Shown here piece after piece: positions 46,452 through 57,055 of a stretch of 64,000 bases of DNA. Origin of the DNA: Kappaphycus alvarezii (lineage: Eukaryota; Rhodophyta; Florideophyceae; Gigartinales; Solieriaceae); assembly GCA_002205965.3 (NCBI GenBank), contig NADL03000465.1, forward strand, positions 372,001 through 436,000. The letters run 5' to 3'. The translations under genes were made by a program, and so were the position numbers. Each line of letters opens with the position of its first letter. Position 1 is the stretch's first letter. The notes below the pieces were generated by a model. That model saw nothing but the letters and a program-made list of their open reading frames with translations, searched no databases and had not been told where the DNA came from.

Positions 46452-46723
46452 CTGGGCCTATAACTGAATAAGGTGAGGAAGATTAGATCAACCTTTGTTG
46501 CGCTGCACGGCGGCAACAAGCTGTATCTACGCGTCGGCAGCAAGTCTCAAGCTAGCTTGTTCAAGTAAGAGGTTGGAGGCGCGTGCCTCAAGTTTAATCA
46601 TGATCAACAATGACGGGGTTCTTTTACTACTTTGGACTGTAGAACTAGAAGTTTGAAGTGCTTGTCACTGTCGATATCATTACAGTTGAATTAGATTTTG
46701 CAGTGCAGAATGCAAAGAGCATC

Positions 46724-47180
46724 CTAGTCAGGTTTCAATTCACTGTCTGTTAAAATCAAGCAAGCTACATCTTGGTCAAGTTTCAATTTACTGTCTCTTA
46801 ATTGCAAGAAGTGAACACAAGGAACTCCTGGGAGGGGAGATCTTTCGCATTTTGACTGTATAGTTGGGGAGGTTACTGCCGCGGAGGGCGGAGGAGTATT
46901 TGAGCTGGTATATTTGAGGATGGGAAGTATTTTGTAGAGGGCGTCGACACGGGCCCAGAGGAAGTTAATGAGCAGCAACCATTTGTATATGTCGATGACC
47001 ACAAGAATTAGGAGGTTTCTTTGGCTGTATGGCGGAGTAATCGAGCCGCAAGTATCGATAGAGATAGACGGTAGTGTCCTAAAGGTAGGTAATGCAGTAT
47101 TAAGGTTGAATTATGGCTTTCCTGTCAAGGCAACCGCGGCAAAGGGAAGCAGGTGGTTTCCTTCGGAGCAATGGAAACTG
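46724..47180 (-). pseudogene. Copia-type integrase start, remnant
   Basis: The minus strand reads HCSEGNHLLPFAAVALTGKP, then after a stop LPSISIDTCGSITPPYSQRN and LILVVIDIYKWLLLINFLWA. This matches the copia integrase entry CxxCxxGKxxxxPF followed by the first catalytic aspartate segment and the GPI-x-PxSxxG-xxYxLVVIDxYxxW block. The frame 47,002-46,724 is the best preserved piece. The second aspartate and glutamate were not found. Confidence 0.65.
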
Positions 47181-47389
47181 GTGGAAGGAGGCTCTGCCTA
47201 ACCATGTTGTAGAAGGTGTGAAGATGGATGTGCCCAAGGTTGAGATTCTAAGTCATATAATAGCAGGTTTTTTGAGATTTGGTAGGGTGTGTGCCGGAAG
47301 AGGGTTTAGAGGGCCAATGATCCTGTGGAAAATTTCAGGACGATATGGTGCATTTAAAGGTGCCAGTAGGGATGTCAATGGGGTGAAAG

Positions 47390-47870
47390 ATGAGTTGGAA
47401 GAATCTGAGAGCGCGTACCGTCCTTGGAAGAGCGGGGTTTGGTGGCACTGGTGAGTGTGGTGCGACTGCTGCAGGCGAAGCCGGGAGTTTGAAGGAAGTA
47501 TGTGTTATCCTGGGAGATTAGGGTGGTATCGATGCGGGATTTTCTACACAATATTTTGGTCGAAAGGATTGCGGCGCAGGATGGTGTGAATACTACCGTG
47601 CGATGTAGAGAAGCAAGTATTGCGACAGGAAGGATATTGCGCTGAATTCGTGGTGCATAGACTACATCTGGAATTTGTAGGATTTCAACGTTTTCTGGAT
47701 GGATATGGTTCCCTATTTGGTGATGGGAGAGACGCCCAAGGCAAAGCGGATGTACGTGGGAAGGGAAAGTGAGATCATTGTGGAGTAAGAATGGGCCGTG
47801 GGTTAGTTGTGCACCGGAATCAAGGGTGTACTTCCCATCAAACGCGGATCCCTTGAGTGTTAATGGGGGG
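47390..47870 (-). pseudogene. Copia-type protease remnant, long open frame
   Basis: Minus-strand translation gives DGKYTLDSGAQLTHGPFLLH, with the D-S-G active site near 47,820. It continues HPLCLGRLSHHQIGNHIHPE, then the family-typical VVYAPRIQRNILPVAILASL and VVFTPSCAAIL. The order DSGA, then the VxYxPxxxxNILxV block, then the VxFxxxxCxI block is that of the copia retropepsin through the GAG-pre-integrase linker. The frame is open for about 150 codons but has no ATG start of its own, consistent with a polyprotein segment. Confidence 0.75.
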
Positions 47871-49581
47871 AACCGTTTTGGTCGAGAATTTTGATCCGTT
47901 CAAGGAGATCGTTGAAGATGGTGTTAAAGGGAGGAGTGCCAATTGCATGGAATTGAGATTCCGTCTTGACATAATGAAGGTTGCATTTGGCATCGCTGCG
48001 GGTGATGCATCCATGGATGTGGCGCCATTTTCTTTTGTATCCAATTGGCCGCTTGCGACGAGTGTGGATCTATCGAGAATGCCAGGGTACCTTGGGGCGA
48101 GGAAAGCGGCGGTTGGAATTAGAGCGATTGTAGAGAGAGCAGAGGAGCTTAGGTGGTGGCGTGAAGCGAGGGTAGATTGAGGGTACCAATGATCGAGGTT
48201 GGTGCAGCATGGTCGCTTGTTGTAGGCGGTCGAGAACTCTTTGATTGTGGCGGATGGATGCAGTTCTGCACGATACGCGGACTCTCCACCACTGCATATT
48301 CCTTCCAGGTCGCCAACACCCTTGCGGACGCCTCTAATGCCTTCAAATTCGTAGACAGTCAGTAGCTGCTCAACATGTTTCCTTCCCGCATGCCCACGCA
48401 CGCGCGGTTCATCAAAATGGGCTACGTCCGTTCGCAACCTCTACTTCTCATCCCAAACCGTGAGTGTGCAATGCTTCAAAGTGCACCGGTCACCCAACAG
48501 GGTGGCCCGGCAAACATACCTATACACGCTTGTTGTTGCATGCATTGATTGCAGCCCACGCACGCGCCGGGAAGCATAATTTCAGGTGAAGTCGTTAGTA
48601 AGACGGGGAGGCCAAGTGGGGGCCATATGGCGCAAGATTTCGTGGCGTTTACACTAGACTTGGTTATCAAGCATATGGAAAATTCGTCGCGCTGTCGCCA
48701 ATTCCGGAATGCACCTATGTTGCGTGCAATCACTGATGAGCCGGCAACTTGGAAACGCGGCTACTGAGCGACTAAATAAGCGACTAAACAGCAGCAAACT
48801 CTCAGGGTCGCCTCGTGACTCATTTTGACCTGGAAGAAATATATCAGGGGTAGCGGGGAGGACGACGCCGAAGGTTGGCCATTGAACATAGTAATTATAT
48901 TCACGAAAGGGAGGGATAGAGGGAGCGGCATTTGTTGCGCGAGATGCTGAAACCATTTCTTGTGTCCGCCAAGGCCATGACATAATCAGGTTTATGAGGG
49001 TGCAAACGTCATGGGCAAAAAGCCTCCGTACCAGAAGAGTGGAATGCTCCACCTAATCCGCAGAAAGCTAAAACTCGCGAGAATCCGAGAGGATGGCGTG
49101 CAACAACGCCTCGGTAACAGTCACTGGAGGTTTTGGCCGATAGCAATGGGCCAGATATTGTCCGTGCGAAATTGAAAAGGTACGAGCATGGATACAGCGA
49201 AGATGGTAATCAAAGCGGAAGGGAAAAGTTCTGTAGCTGGGCGCTGGGCAAGATCAGTTCTCGCGGAGGGGCCTGTGACTACTCCTGCCTCTTGAGACAC
49301 TGCGGTAGTGTCCTGGGGAGGTTGGAGTTGGATCTAATTCAAGGGGACAGAGAAGGTGAGCGGCGAAGGGTGAGCGAGCGCTAGCGTAGCGTTGGTAAGA
49401 CGGTGGTTAGGGTTACCCATTGGAGAGATGGTGAGCTTGTGCATTGGCCTCGAGTACTGCCCCCGTCTCGGCAGCGAGACGCGTTGCCCGAGCTACAAGT
49501 GGAGTCTTAGTTTTTCAACATGATTGAAAGGTGCGATGGCAGAGGCAGAGCTTCTGCTGCTGCGTGACACGGGCGGATTTT

Positions 49582-49631
49582 GGCAGGGAGACATGTGAAC
49601 ATCAGGGGCAGGGAGACATGTGAACATCAGG
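49582..49631. repeat. Tandem duplication of a 25-bp unit
   Basis: The unit GGCAGGGAGACATGTGAACA (plus TCAGG) occurs twice in succession without differences. Confidence 0.9.
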
Positions 49632-49844
49632 GAGCAGCAGCGAAAGCAGCGCAGATGGGGTAGACAGGAAGAGGAAGGTGCGGTTGGGGAGGGAAGCGGT
49701 GACTGCATGGGGGCCACTGGGGGAGAAGAGGTGCGGGAGGCTTGGTTGTGTGCGAGAGGACTAGTGCATATGGCGAAGCAGTTTCCCTGAGGGTTTCTCT
49801 CTGCTTTGATCTCACCACTAAACTGCACTCATTTGGAGGAAATG

Positions 49845-50545
49845 TAATGATCCGCAAGTTGTAGAGCGTCTGCGAGAGTTGCACCCAGCACCAAAGTCTC
49901 CAGCCACAGCCATTGAAGCGGGAAACCTTGCTCTCCCGATAGACATCACTGAGGAGGGGGTTCCGTCCCTTGAACCAAAACTCCGCGCCGGCTCTGGACA
50001 GAATGTTCCCGTGCCTCCTTTTCCTGGGCAACACAACAGTGAGTCCTGGCGCAGGCGTGAATGGCACCCCGGTGCTAACTGCTGTGGTGGCGAGACTAGC
50101 GCAAGGGGACCTTCCGGACGACACGATGCCTTTGATCTCCTCTGCGACTTTGCTGCCCATCCGACCTCGGCTAGGTAAGATGCGCCCCATTGCTGTTAGG
50201 GCGGCCCTGCGGCGCCTTGAAACAAAGGCGCTTCTACTAAAAGCGTTGCAAGACACGACGGATTAGCTCGCACCACTGCAAGTGGCTCATTTCGCCCCTG
50301 CGGACTGGCCTAGCGCCGAGGCGAAAAGGAAGAGCACACAGATGTGTCTGTGAATGCACATAGCGCTTTCAATGGGTTCTGGAGATAGCGAATGACTAAC
50401 TTGCTACCGACCAAGGTACCTTTTGCTTTTTCGTTTTCTGAACATGATGTAGGTTTGCAACAAGCGGTCGCTAATATTGCCTGTAGTGTGTGCTCAAGAC
50501 ATTGCTAGCCAAGACGGAATGCAGCAAGGAGACCCGGTAAGCATT
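49845..50545 (+). pseudogene. Non-LTR-type reverse transcriptase remnant
   Basis: Plus-strand pieces in changing frames fit the start of an RT of the kind that carries the HGDH zinc finger and RLE at its C-terminus. The entry block is VVERLRELHPAPKSP (from about 49,857). Near 50,080-50,262 comes LTAVVARLAQGDLPDDTMPL followed by GKMRPIAVRAALRRLETKAL, matching the family's LxxGxLP and GGxRPIAVGExLRRLxxK blocks. At about 50,505-50,545 the string SQDGMQQGDPVSIV matches the GxQQGDPL box. The catalytic FxDD region is not seen. It may be related to the RLE copies at 11-15 kb, but the parts do not overlap, so this cannot be shown here. Confidence 0.65.
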
Positions 50546-50830
50546 GTGATGTATTTACCCTGCAGAGGACGCATTGCCGAGCGAATTCAGCGCGGTTTAC
50601 GGATTATTGCCCCCTCGCAGCAACATGCTGAAAGAATGCTGAATGGACAGGGTGTCCCAACACTGCAACGCACTCGGGGGGCCGATATTCGGCAAAGGAT
50701 GCGCTGTCAAGCTATGTCATTTGTTCAAGTGAGGCCACATGCTCCAGTAGGGATTGAGGGGAGTAGGTGCGAGCTTACAGAGTTTGGGCTTTGCAGCGTG
50801 TCCGTGTCAGCCTATTAGAAACTGGTGCAT

Positions 50831-51357
50831 ATGTACTGTATATCGTAGCCTACACTACACGTGTACAGGACTGTAAATTGCTGTTACCCACAGTAACCGA
50901 CCTGGTCCTTGAAGCCTTTGTGCAAATTTACTGTACCGTTACCGTACCTGTAACGTGAACAGTACAGTACGGTGCAATACATACATGTATTCCGAGTTGA
51001 GCATTTGCTGGCAGGTGCGGCAGAAAATTTACTCAAAACATGCTGCCGGCGGTTGCAAACAAAGTCCGACGGGCTTCCCATGTTTGCGGAGGGTACAATG
51101 AAACTGCATTGCTGGACATGAAACGGCTATTGAAAGAAACCAAGTGGACGTCGGTAATTGGATAAAGTTTGCGAAAACTTTTCGAAAATAACATACTCGG
51201 TACAGCTTTCATTTTGATTTTCGGGCTTTGCTGCTACTGTACCCCCGGCGGCTGTGGCTGTGGCAGTGGCTGTGGCAGGAACTTATCCAGGTACAGTAGA
51301 GTCCTGTACAGTAACTGTACAACTGTACTGTACCCCGTACAGAATTCGCTGTACAGT
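50831..51357. promoter_or_regulatory. TACTGTACAGTA motif clusters upstream of the UAP56 gene
   Basis: Clusters lie at 50,831-50,975 and 51,291-51,357; the latter includes ACAGTAACTGTACAACTGTA. They are 265-790 bp before the UAP56 start codon and about 100 bp or more before its TATA box. Confidence 0.4.
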
Positions 51358-51452
51358 GATGACTTGCCATGCAGTAATACAAATTTTGGCGGACGTCGTC
51401 ACATCTATCTGTACAAGGCCGCGCGCAACTTATTCGCAACCGCAAATCCTGC

Positions 51453-51460
51453 ATATAAAT
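51453..51460 (+). promoter_or_regulatory. TATA box of the UAP56 gene
   Basis: TATAAATA lies 162 bp before the start codon at 51,622. A strongly C/T/A-rich, G-poor leader follows up to the ATG, as expected for the transcribed leader. Confidence 0.5.
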
Positions 51461-51621
51461 AGGCCCCCGTACCACTCCTCTTCAAGCCATCCCTCCGCGT
51501 TCACCACTACCCCACCACTTCAACTTTCCACCCACCACCCTCTCTCAGTGATCTGCGACCGCTCAAATCACAAACCTTCTCACTCACTACTACAGTAACC
51601 CCAAATCACTCTCAACCCATC

Positions 51622-53705
51622 ATGTCTGAAAACATTCAAAAGCCCGAGGACATTGGCGAGGAAGATCTGGTTGATTACGAGGAAGAGGACGAGACGACAC
51701 CCGCCGAAAAGCCCTCCGAGAATGGCAAGGATTCCTCCAAAAAGTAGGCACATGCATCTTCACTTTCCTTTCCATTTTCACATCTCTTGATTCCGCCACC
51801 CGCACTGGCCGAGCCCCGCCCGCGCGACTTCCGCCTCCTCTCCTTGTCAAATACCCACATGTCACTCGAGCACACATCAATCTCCCTCATCCGTTTCCCA
51901 CTACCATATGTCACAAACATCCACACATTGTCATCCTGTCCTTGTCGCATCCACCCACATTCTGGAAACATCTTCACGGCGAGAGCATCGACCTATTCAA
52001 ACCTGAATTTCACTCTTGTTTCTCGTCTTTGGAACCGGGAATCCTACGCATTGGCGTTTGAGTACTGTATGATCCGTGATCCATCGTGGTTCTTCGGCAT
52101 ATGGTCATGATCCGAGAGCCCGTTTTGCATAATTACCTGCTTCCCGCCTGGGTCGTAACAAACCTATCAACCGTAGCAATCACCCCTCATCTCAAATCTT
52201 CTTGGCATCCCAGTCATCTACTTTGCTCCCCTTGTCATTTTCAATTTCGGCCCCCCAGTACCCAACTGCTTCCGAAACTTTTACCCACGGAATCGCGCGG
52301 AAGGCTACCATCGATCTTCCGCGTATGTCAGATCGGCATTGGAATTCCTACCCATAGAATATTTTCTCTTGTGCTACTCCCTTATATGAAGAAACGAGGC
52401 GGGGCGACGCCATGTGCATTTCTCTACCAGCTAGATTAACGTAAGCCGAAAATGCTGACCATCTCTGTTGCGTTCCTTCTGTGCAATGTCTCGTACCATC
52501 AACTTTCTTTTGCTACTCCTTTTTGCCGCAGGGGAACTTACGTCGGAGTTCATTCTGCCGGTTTCAAGGACTTTTTTCTCAAGGATGAACTTCTTCGAGC
52601 TATCCAAGATTGCGGCTTTGAACATCCCTCGGAAGTCCAGCATGAGTGTATCCCGCAAGCCATCCTCGGCATGGATGTCCTTTGCCAGGCAAAGTCAGGA
52701 ATGGGAAAAACCGCTGTCTTTACCCTGGCCGTACTCCAGCAGATTGAGCCCGTTGATGGTGAAGTAAGCTGCGTTATTCTTGGGCACACGAGAGAACTGG
52801 CCTACCAGATTGCCCACGAGTTTGAGCGTTTTTCCAAGTACCTTCCGGACATACGCACCTCTGTCATTTACGGGGGTGTTCCAGTTCGCCAGCACAAGGA
52901 CTTGTTGCAGACCAATACCCCGCACATTGTCGTTGGTACCCCTGGCAGGATTAAGGACCTTGTCAATCAGAGGATCTTGAATTTGTCCAAAATCAAGTTT
53001 TTTGTTCTCGATGAATGTGACAAGGTTTTGGAAGAACTCGATATGCGTCGAGATGTCCAAGCCATATTCAAAGAGACCCCGCACGAGAAACAGGTTATGA
53101 TGTTCACTGCGACTCTTTCCAAGGAGATGAGGGTCGTGTCGAAGAAGTTTATGCAGACACCAATGGAAGTGTTTGTGGATGACGAGACCAAGCTGACGTT
53201 GCACGGTCTCTTGCAACACTTTGTCAAGCTGCAGGAATCCGAGAAGAACAGGAAGTTGACAGACATTCTGGATGCCCTGGAATTCAACCAGGTGGTCATA
53301 TTTGTCAAGAGTGTGCCGAGGGCCATCGAGCTCAATAAGCTGCTCATCGAGTGCAACTTCCCCTCCGTCGACATTCACTCTGGGATCAGGCAGGAAGAAC
53401 GCATTAAGAGGTACAAGGCCTTTAAGGATTTCCAGAAGCGTATTTTGGTGGCGACAGACGTGTTTGCTCGTGGCATTGATATTGAACGCGTCAATATCGT
53501 GATCAATTACGACATGTCAGGTACTCCTGACAGCTACTTGCACCGGGTTGGTCGGGCAGGGCGCTTTGGAACAAAAGGGCTGGCAATTTCCTTCGTTGGC
53601 TCAGAGAGTGACTCCGCCGTGTTGCAAGGTGTCCAGTCGCGCTTCGAGGTTGCGATTTCGGAGTTGCCGGCCAAGGTTGATCAATCGTCCTACATGACCG
53701 CATAA
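51622..53705 (+). CDS. SUB2: DEAD/DECD-box RNA helicase UAP56/SUB2 (DDX39B), two exons
   Basis: Exons are 51,622-51,743 and 52,532-53,705, joined across a 788-bp GT-AG intron (donor GTAGGC at 51,744; acceptor TTTTTGCCGCAG). The splice restores one frame of 431 codons, close to the usual 428 residues. The acidic N-terminus ([12 protein letters not shown]) is typical. Motifs in the spliced protein: Q-motif region (GFEHPSEVQ, about 69-77), AKSGMGKT (94-101), HTRELAYQ (126-133), TPGR (177-180), DECD (201-204), [23 protein letters not shown] and [10 protein letters not shown]. The DECD signature separates this family from other DEAD-box proteins. The protein works in spliceosome assembly and in mRNA export with the TREX complex in the nucleus. 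The last 53 bp before the stop are intact. An AATAAA lies at 54,034-54,039 downstream. Confidence 0.97.
51744..52531 (+). other. Intron of the UAP56 gene (788 bp)
   Basis: The donor and acceptor are inferred from the protein join: exon 1 ends in AA and exon 2 supplies the G that completes a lysine codon before [11 protein letters not shown]. An in-frame TAG directly follows the donor if unspliced. The intron is C/T-rich and carries no recognised nested gene. Its large size in an otherwise intron-poor gene set is notable. Confidence 0.9.
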
Positions 53706-54205
53706 GTGATTTGGATGATGAGCTTGTACATACATGGCGGTTCCGTTGATTGTGGATGTGGACGGCCCAAGTTGTGAGTGTTGCGTGGTTTTTGTGAACT
53801 ACATTGAGTTTCTGAGGGAACTGGAAGGGTCGCATGGTCGGGGATGACGACTATCGTTGTAAACAGTGAGCACATCTTTTGAGATGACTGATGCTTTGAT
53901 TAATGTTCGTAGTCCTTGGAGAATGCGCAGCATGTGATTGCCCTTGAGGTTCAGGAGCCGCGTAGGTCGATTTCCATTGTCTTTGTTGAATAGGCGAAAC
54001 GGTAGAGAGCCGCATGTGGCAGTCTAGTGATAGAATAAAATTGCCACTTCCGATGTCAAAACTCATTCTGGTTTAAAAACTCGATTGGAAGGGAGCAGTA
54101 ACGGGGAATCCCAGCGGTTGTGCGTGAGAAGATTAGCGAAGGACATCTGAGTCTAATCGGTCTGCGATTTACAGAAAATCGACAAATATGAGTGGGGCAT
54201 GATGA
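53706..54205. other. Convergent 3' intergenic region
   Basis: It lies between the stop of UAP56 (plus) and the stop of the TPT transporter (minus). It contains an AATAAA at 54,034-54,039. No further gene was seen. Confidence 0.6.
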
Positions 54206-55296
54206 TTACTTAACCTCTGCGGGAACAAGGCCAACTTTTTCTGAAGTAGCGTCTGATTCTGCGACGGCGGCCTCTTTCTCCTTGGCCTGCTCCAATGAGT
54301 TGAGATGACGTTCGCGCAGCTTTCCAATTCCGTAGACGAGGCTTCCCAGAAAACCGACGAGGACGCCGTACAAATTACCTGCTGCACGTTGTGAAGGGTC
54401 ATCGACAAAGACTATGCTGACCATGAGCAAGACGACATCCTTGAGTTGAGAGGCGATGGACTGAGCGATTGCATCATTGGTAGTGGTGTTGACGAATATG
54501 GCATGATTGATGACGACAGCAAAAGAGCAGGAGCAAAGAAACAGAAAGGTAAAGGTGGGAATTGCAAAGGCTCGAATGAATCCCTCCTGTGGAGGCATGA
54601 TAAGAATGACGATGACGAGGACGGGAATATTGGCCAAGGCGTTGACGTATATGAGCTGAAGGTTGGAAAGATTTAGTTTGTCACGAACAGGACGGAGAAA
54701 GACGAGATAGACGGCGGTGCTTAGATTGGCGGAGAATGCCAGAGTGTAGCCGAGTAGATCAAAGGCCAGATCGGTCTTACTGGCGATAAGAGCGCCGATG
54801 GTGACGAGGGCAGTGGCGGCAACGGTGTGAAAGCTGGGGGAGGTGTTGTGGAGCAGGCAATGAATAGAGACGACGAAAAGCATGCTTGTTCTCCTCAACG
54901 TGTTGTACATGAGAAGACTTGTAAGCTTGAGGGCGATAAGAGAGGTGAGCAGCATGGCTAGATTGGAAATGTAAAGCGGGGCGTAAATACGGCAAGAGTC
55001 GAGGGACCAGGAGGTGAGGACGGGGGCGGGAAATTTGCCGGACAAGCGCAAAAGGGAGAGTATGGTGACTGCGGTGATGGATTGACAAAGGAGGAGGACG
55101 GGGGGTCGGAGACGGGGAATTTGGAAAAGAGCAGTTTGTTGAATAGTGTGAGGGAGACGGAAGTGGCGATGTAGTAGAGGGCGGCGAGAACTGGAAAGAG
55201 TGCTGAGGACATGATGCGACGGAGGAGAGGGGATTTGCGGGTGGGGAGTTCAGAGTTGAGTTTTTGCAGAGAGGCGGAAGACGAGCGCTTTCTCAT
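54206..55296 (-). CDS. TPT/nucleotide-sugar transporter family membrane protein, frame broken once
   Basis: Minus-strand frames give a hydrophobic protein of about 360 residues. The N-terminal part (55,296-55,106) includes AALYYIATSVSLTLFNKLLF, the hallmark first helix of the triose-phosphate/nucleotide-sugar translocator family with its NK pair. The rest (about 55,099-54,206) contains the later helices and the family's C-terminal blocks: NDAIAQSIASQLKDVVLLMV, DDPSQRAAGNLYGVLVGFLG, ending with a Glu-rich cytosolic tail. Such proteins exchange sugar phosphates or nucleotide sugars across plastid or Golgi membranes; the substrate cannot be read from sequence. The two parts are one base out of frame at the six-G run 55,100-55,105. 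The start could be ATG 55,296 or ATG 55,212 (MSSALFPVLA). It is convergent with UAP56 and divergent from uL14. Confidence 0.8.
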
Positions 55297-55774
55297 CGCG
55301 TGATGAGAGCTTTACAGAGGTGATACGTGTGCGAGAGTGGGATGTGAAGACTTGGAGATTGACACAAGGGTTGGAGTAGAGGGATTGTCGCGGTGGGAAG
55401 CAATAGATTGTTGATCTTTTCTGCACCGGGTGGCTTGGTGGTGAAGAGCAGAGGGCGGTAGTTGTAGCAAGCGAGCGGCCGTTTGTCAAAAGTGGTTGGA
55501 GGCCACAAGTGGTGTATAGAGAAGCGCATGTGACGGTGGCGTGGACTCGGCTTGGCACAGTTGGATTGCGCTCGGACAAAAAGCGAAAATGCGTGGGCAC
55601 GTTGCTGCGTGTTTGTGTGTATGACTGTGTTGTGTTGAGCTGTCTGCTGTATTCAACTTAGTCAACATTTTTACATCGAATGCAGGTTGAATGGGGTCAA
55701 TGCACAGCTCCAATGATGTAATACTGACCAAACTTTTTCTCACAAACCCTGACTTGTCAATATTACCCTACACC

Positions 55775-55833
55775 ACTGTACAGTGCACCAATGTCCTACA
55801 ATGAACAACGGAATTGAGACAATGTACAGTAGG
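55775..55833. promoter_or_regulatory. TGTACAGT motifs in the divergent TPT/uL14 promoter
   Basis: CACTGTACAGTGCA at about 55,776-55,789 and ATGTACAGTAG near 55,822-55,831 lie between the divergent starts of the TPT gene (55,296) and the uL14 gene (56,041). Confidence 0.4.
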
Positions 55834-56040
55834 GCTCGGGCACTATGCCCACTGCATGATATCCATCGCTCAAAACCGTTCTGTAAGCAGGACTACGGTA
55901 CCGCTCCCGTTTCGTGATTTCCCGATTGCCCTCGATCCTTCACGATATTGGTTCCTCGATGCGCTCGCTACCCCGCAGCGACACTTGTCTGATCCAAACC
56001 AAAAACACAACGCTTCTCCCCTCATCGTCACAAGCTCAAA

Positions 56041-56475
56041 ATGGTTCAGATGCGCACTGTCCTCCGCGTCGCAGACAATTCCGGCGCAAAAACTGTCCGC
56101 TGCATTAACATCCTCGGTCGCCGTCGCCAAAGACCGAGCGGAAATGTTGGCTCCCATCTCGTCGTTTCCGTCATCTCTCTAGATCGTTCCGTTACCTCAC
56201 GCAAAGCAAAGAAGGGCGAAGTCCATCGCGCTCTCGTGATTCGATCCAAAAACGAGCCTCTGCGACAGGATGGTGGTTTTGTGCGAATGGGAGAGACGGC
56301 GGCAGTCTTGCTTACGGGCGATGGCAGCACACCGATGGGCACGAGGATTCGAGGGCCAGTGTCAGCAAGTCTGGATCGGAAGAAGTATTTAAAGGTGCTC
56401 AGTTTGGCTAGGGTCAGTTTATTCTCCACGGTCGCTTCTAGCAATCATGCTATGGTGTGGACAAGGTTTGGTTAA
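56041..56475 (+). CDS. Ribosomal protein uL14, bacterial/organellar type (probably mitochondrial)
   Basis: The 144-codon frame starts MVQMRTVLRVADNSGAKTVR and continues with the uL14 blocks CINILGRRRQRPSG, KAKKGEVHRALVIRSKNEPL, RQDGGFVRMGETAAVLL and PMGTRIRGPVSASLDRKKY, then LKVLSLARV. This follows the bacterial uL14 plan over its full length of about 122 residues, with a C-terminal extension of about 20. uL14 sits on the large ribosomal subunit at the subunit interface. Red algal plastid genomes generally keep their own rpl14, so I infer a mitochondrial role; no clear targeting peptide precedes the conserved start. An alternative is splicing at AGG|GTCAGT near 56,412, which would replace the last residues. 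The frame is intact. Confidence 0.9.
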   Translation: MVQMRTVLRVADNSGAKTVRCINILGRRRQRPSGNVGSHLVVSVISLDRSVTSRKAKKGEVHRALVIRSKNEPLRQDGGFVRMGETAAVLLTGDGSTPMGTRIRGPVSASLDRKKYLKVLSLARVSLFSTVASSNHAMVWTRFG

Positions 56476-57055
56476 ATGCTACCGTGCCATCACCTGTCCC
56501 AGTTTCTTCGGTAATGGCTTCGCTCTGGTCAAACCCTCCACTCTGCACGAATATAGACGTAGCATACTTGCTCTCCTTTGATCGTGAGATTTGAAACACA
56601 CGAGATTCGTAGCTACCTTCATCTTTGGTGCAATAACGTCGAGGTCAGCACCCCTTCTCTATCGTCAACGTGGACCTACCACCGTGTAAATAGGCGTAAA
56701 TTTTCAAGCTATACTTGCGAGTGGCAACTTGTCTTCATCACCACGCAGATGACGAGTTTCTTCTACTATTTTATCCCACATCTAACATTATCACTACATG
56801 CGCTCTGCACGATATTTCGCCTCTCGGTGAAACAATAGTCGAAAGTGCTCTGCCAGCAACCGTGTGCAACCTCCGTCAGAGCCACCTCCACGCACACTGA
56901 CCCTGACGACTACGGCACCCACCGATCAGCCTCCCTCATCCCATTCCAACTCTCTTGTTCGATAATCCGGCAACGCAAACCCACCATGCAGATCTACCCC
57001 TCCTAGGTCCATCGCATCGAATCCAAACTCCCCACTTCCCATTTCCAAATCCCCA
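56476..57055. other. Convergent 3' intergenic region
   Basis: No gene is visible between the end of uL14 and the end of the B-box gene; short plus-strand frames look like chance. Confidence 0.5.

Larger units (their letters stand above)
46724..49052 (-). mobile_element. Second decayed copia-like retrotransposon (gag-like, protease, integrase)
   Basis: On the minus strand, possible gag fragments lie at 49,052-47,900 in changing frames (for example KALEASARVLATWKEYAVVE near 48,340-48,280). The protease follows at about 47,870-47,390 and the start of the integrase core at about 47,180-46,730. The 3' half with RT is missing. It lies in tandem, same strand, with the other copia-like element at 43,549-46,451. 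Several stops show that it is dead. Confidence 0.7.

Noticed and set aside
49627..50256. 209-codon minus-strand frame
   Set aside because: It overlaps the plus-strand RT remnant whose motifs are recognisable, and its translation shows no domain.
52695..53378. 227-codon minus-strand frame inside the UAP56 gene
   Set aside because: It is an antisense shadow of the conserved helicase coding sequence.
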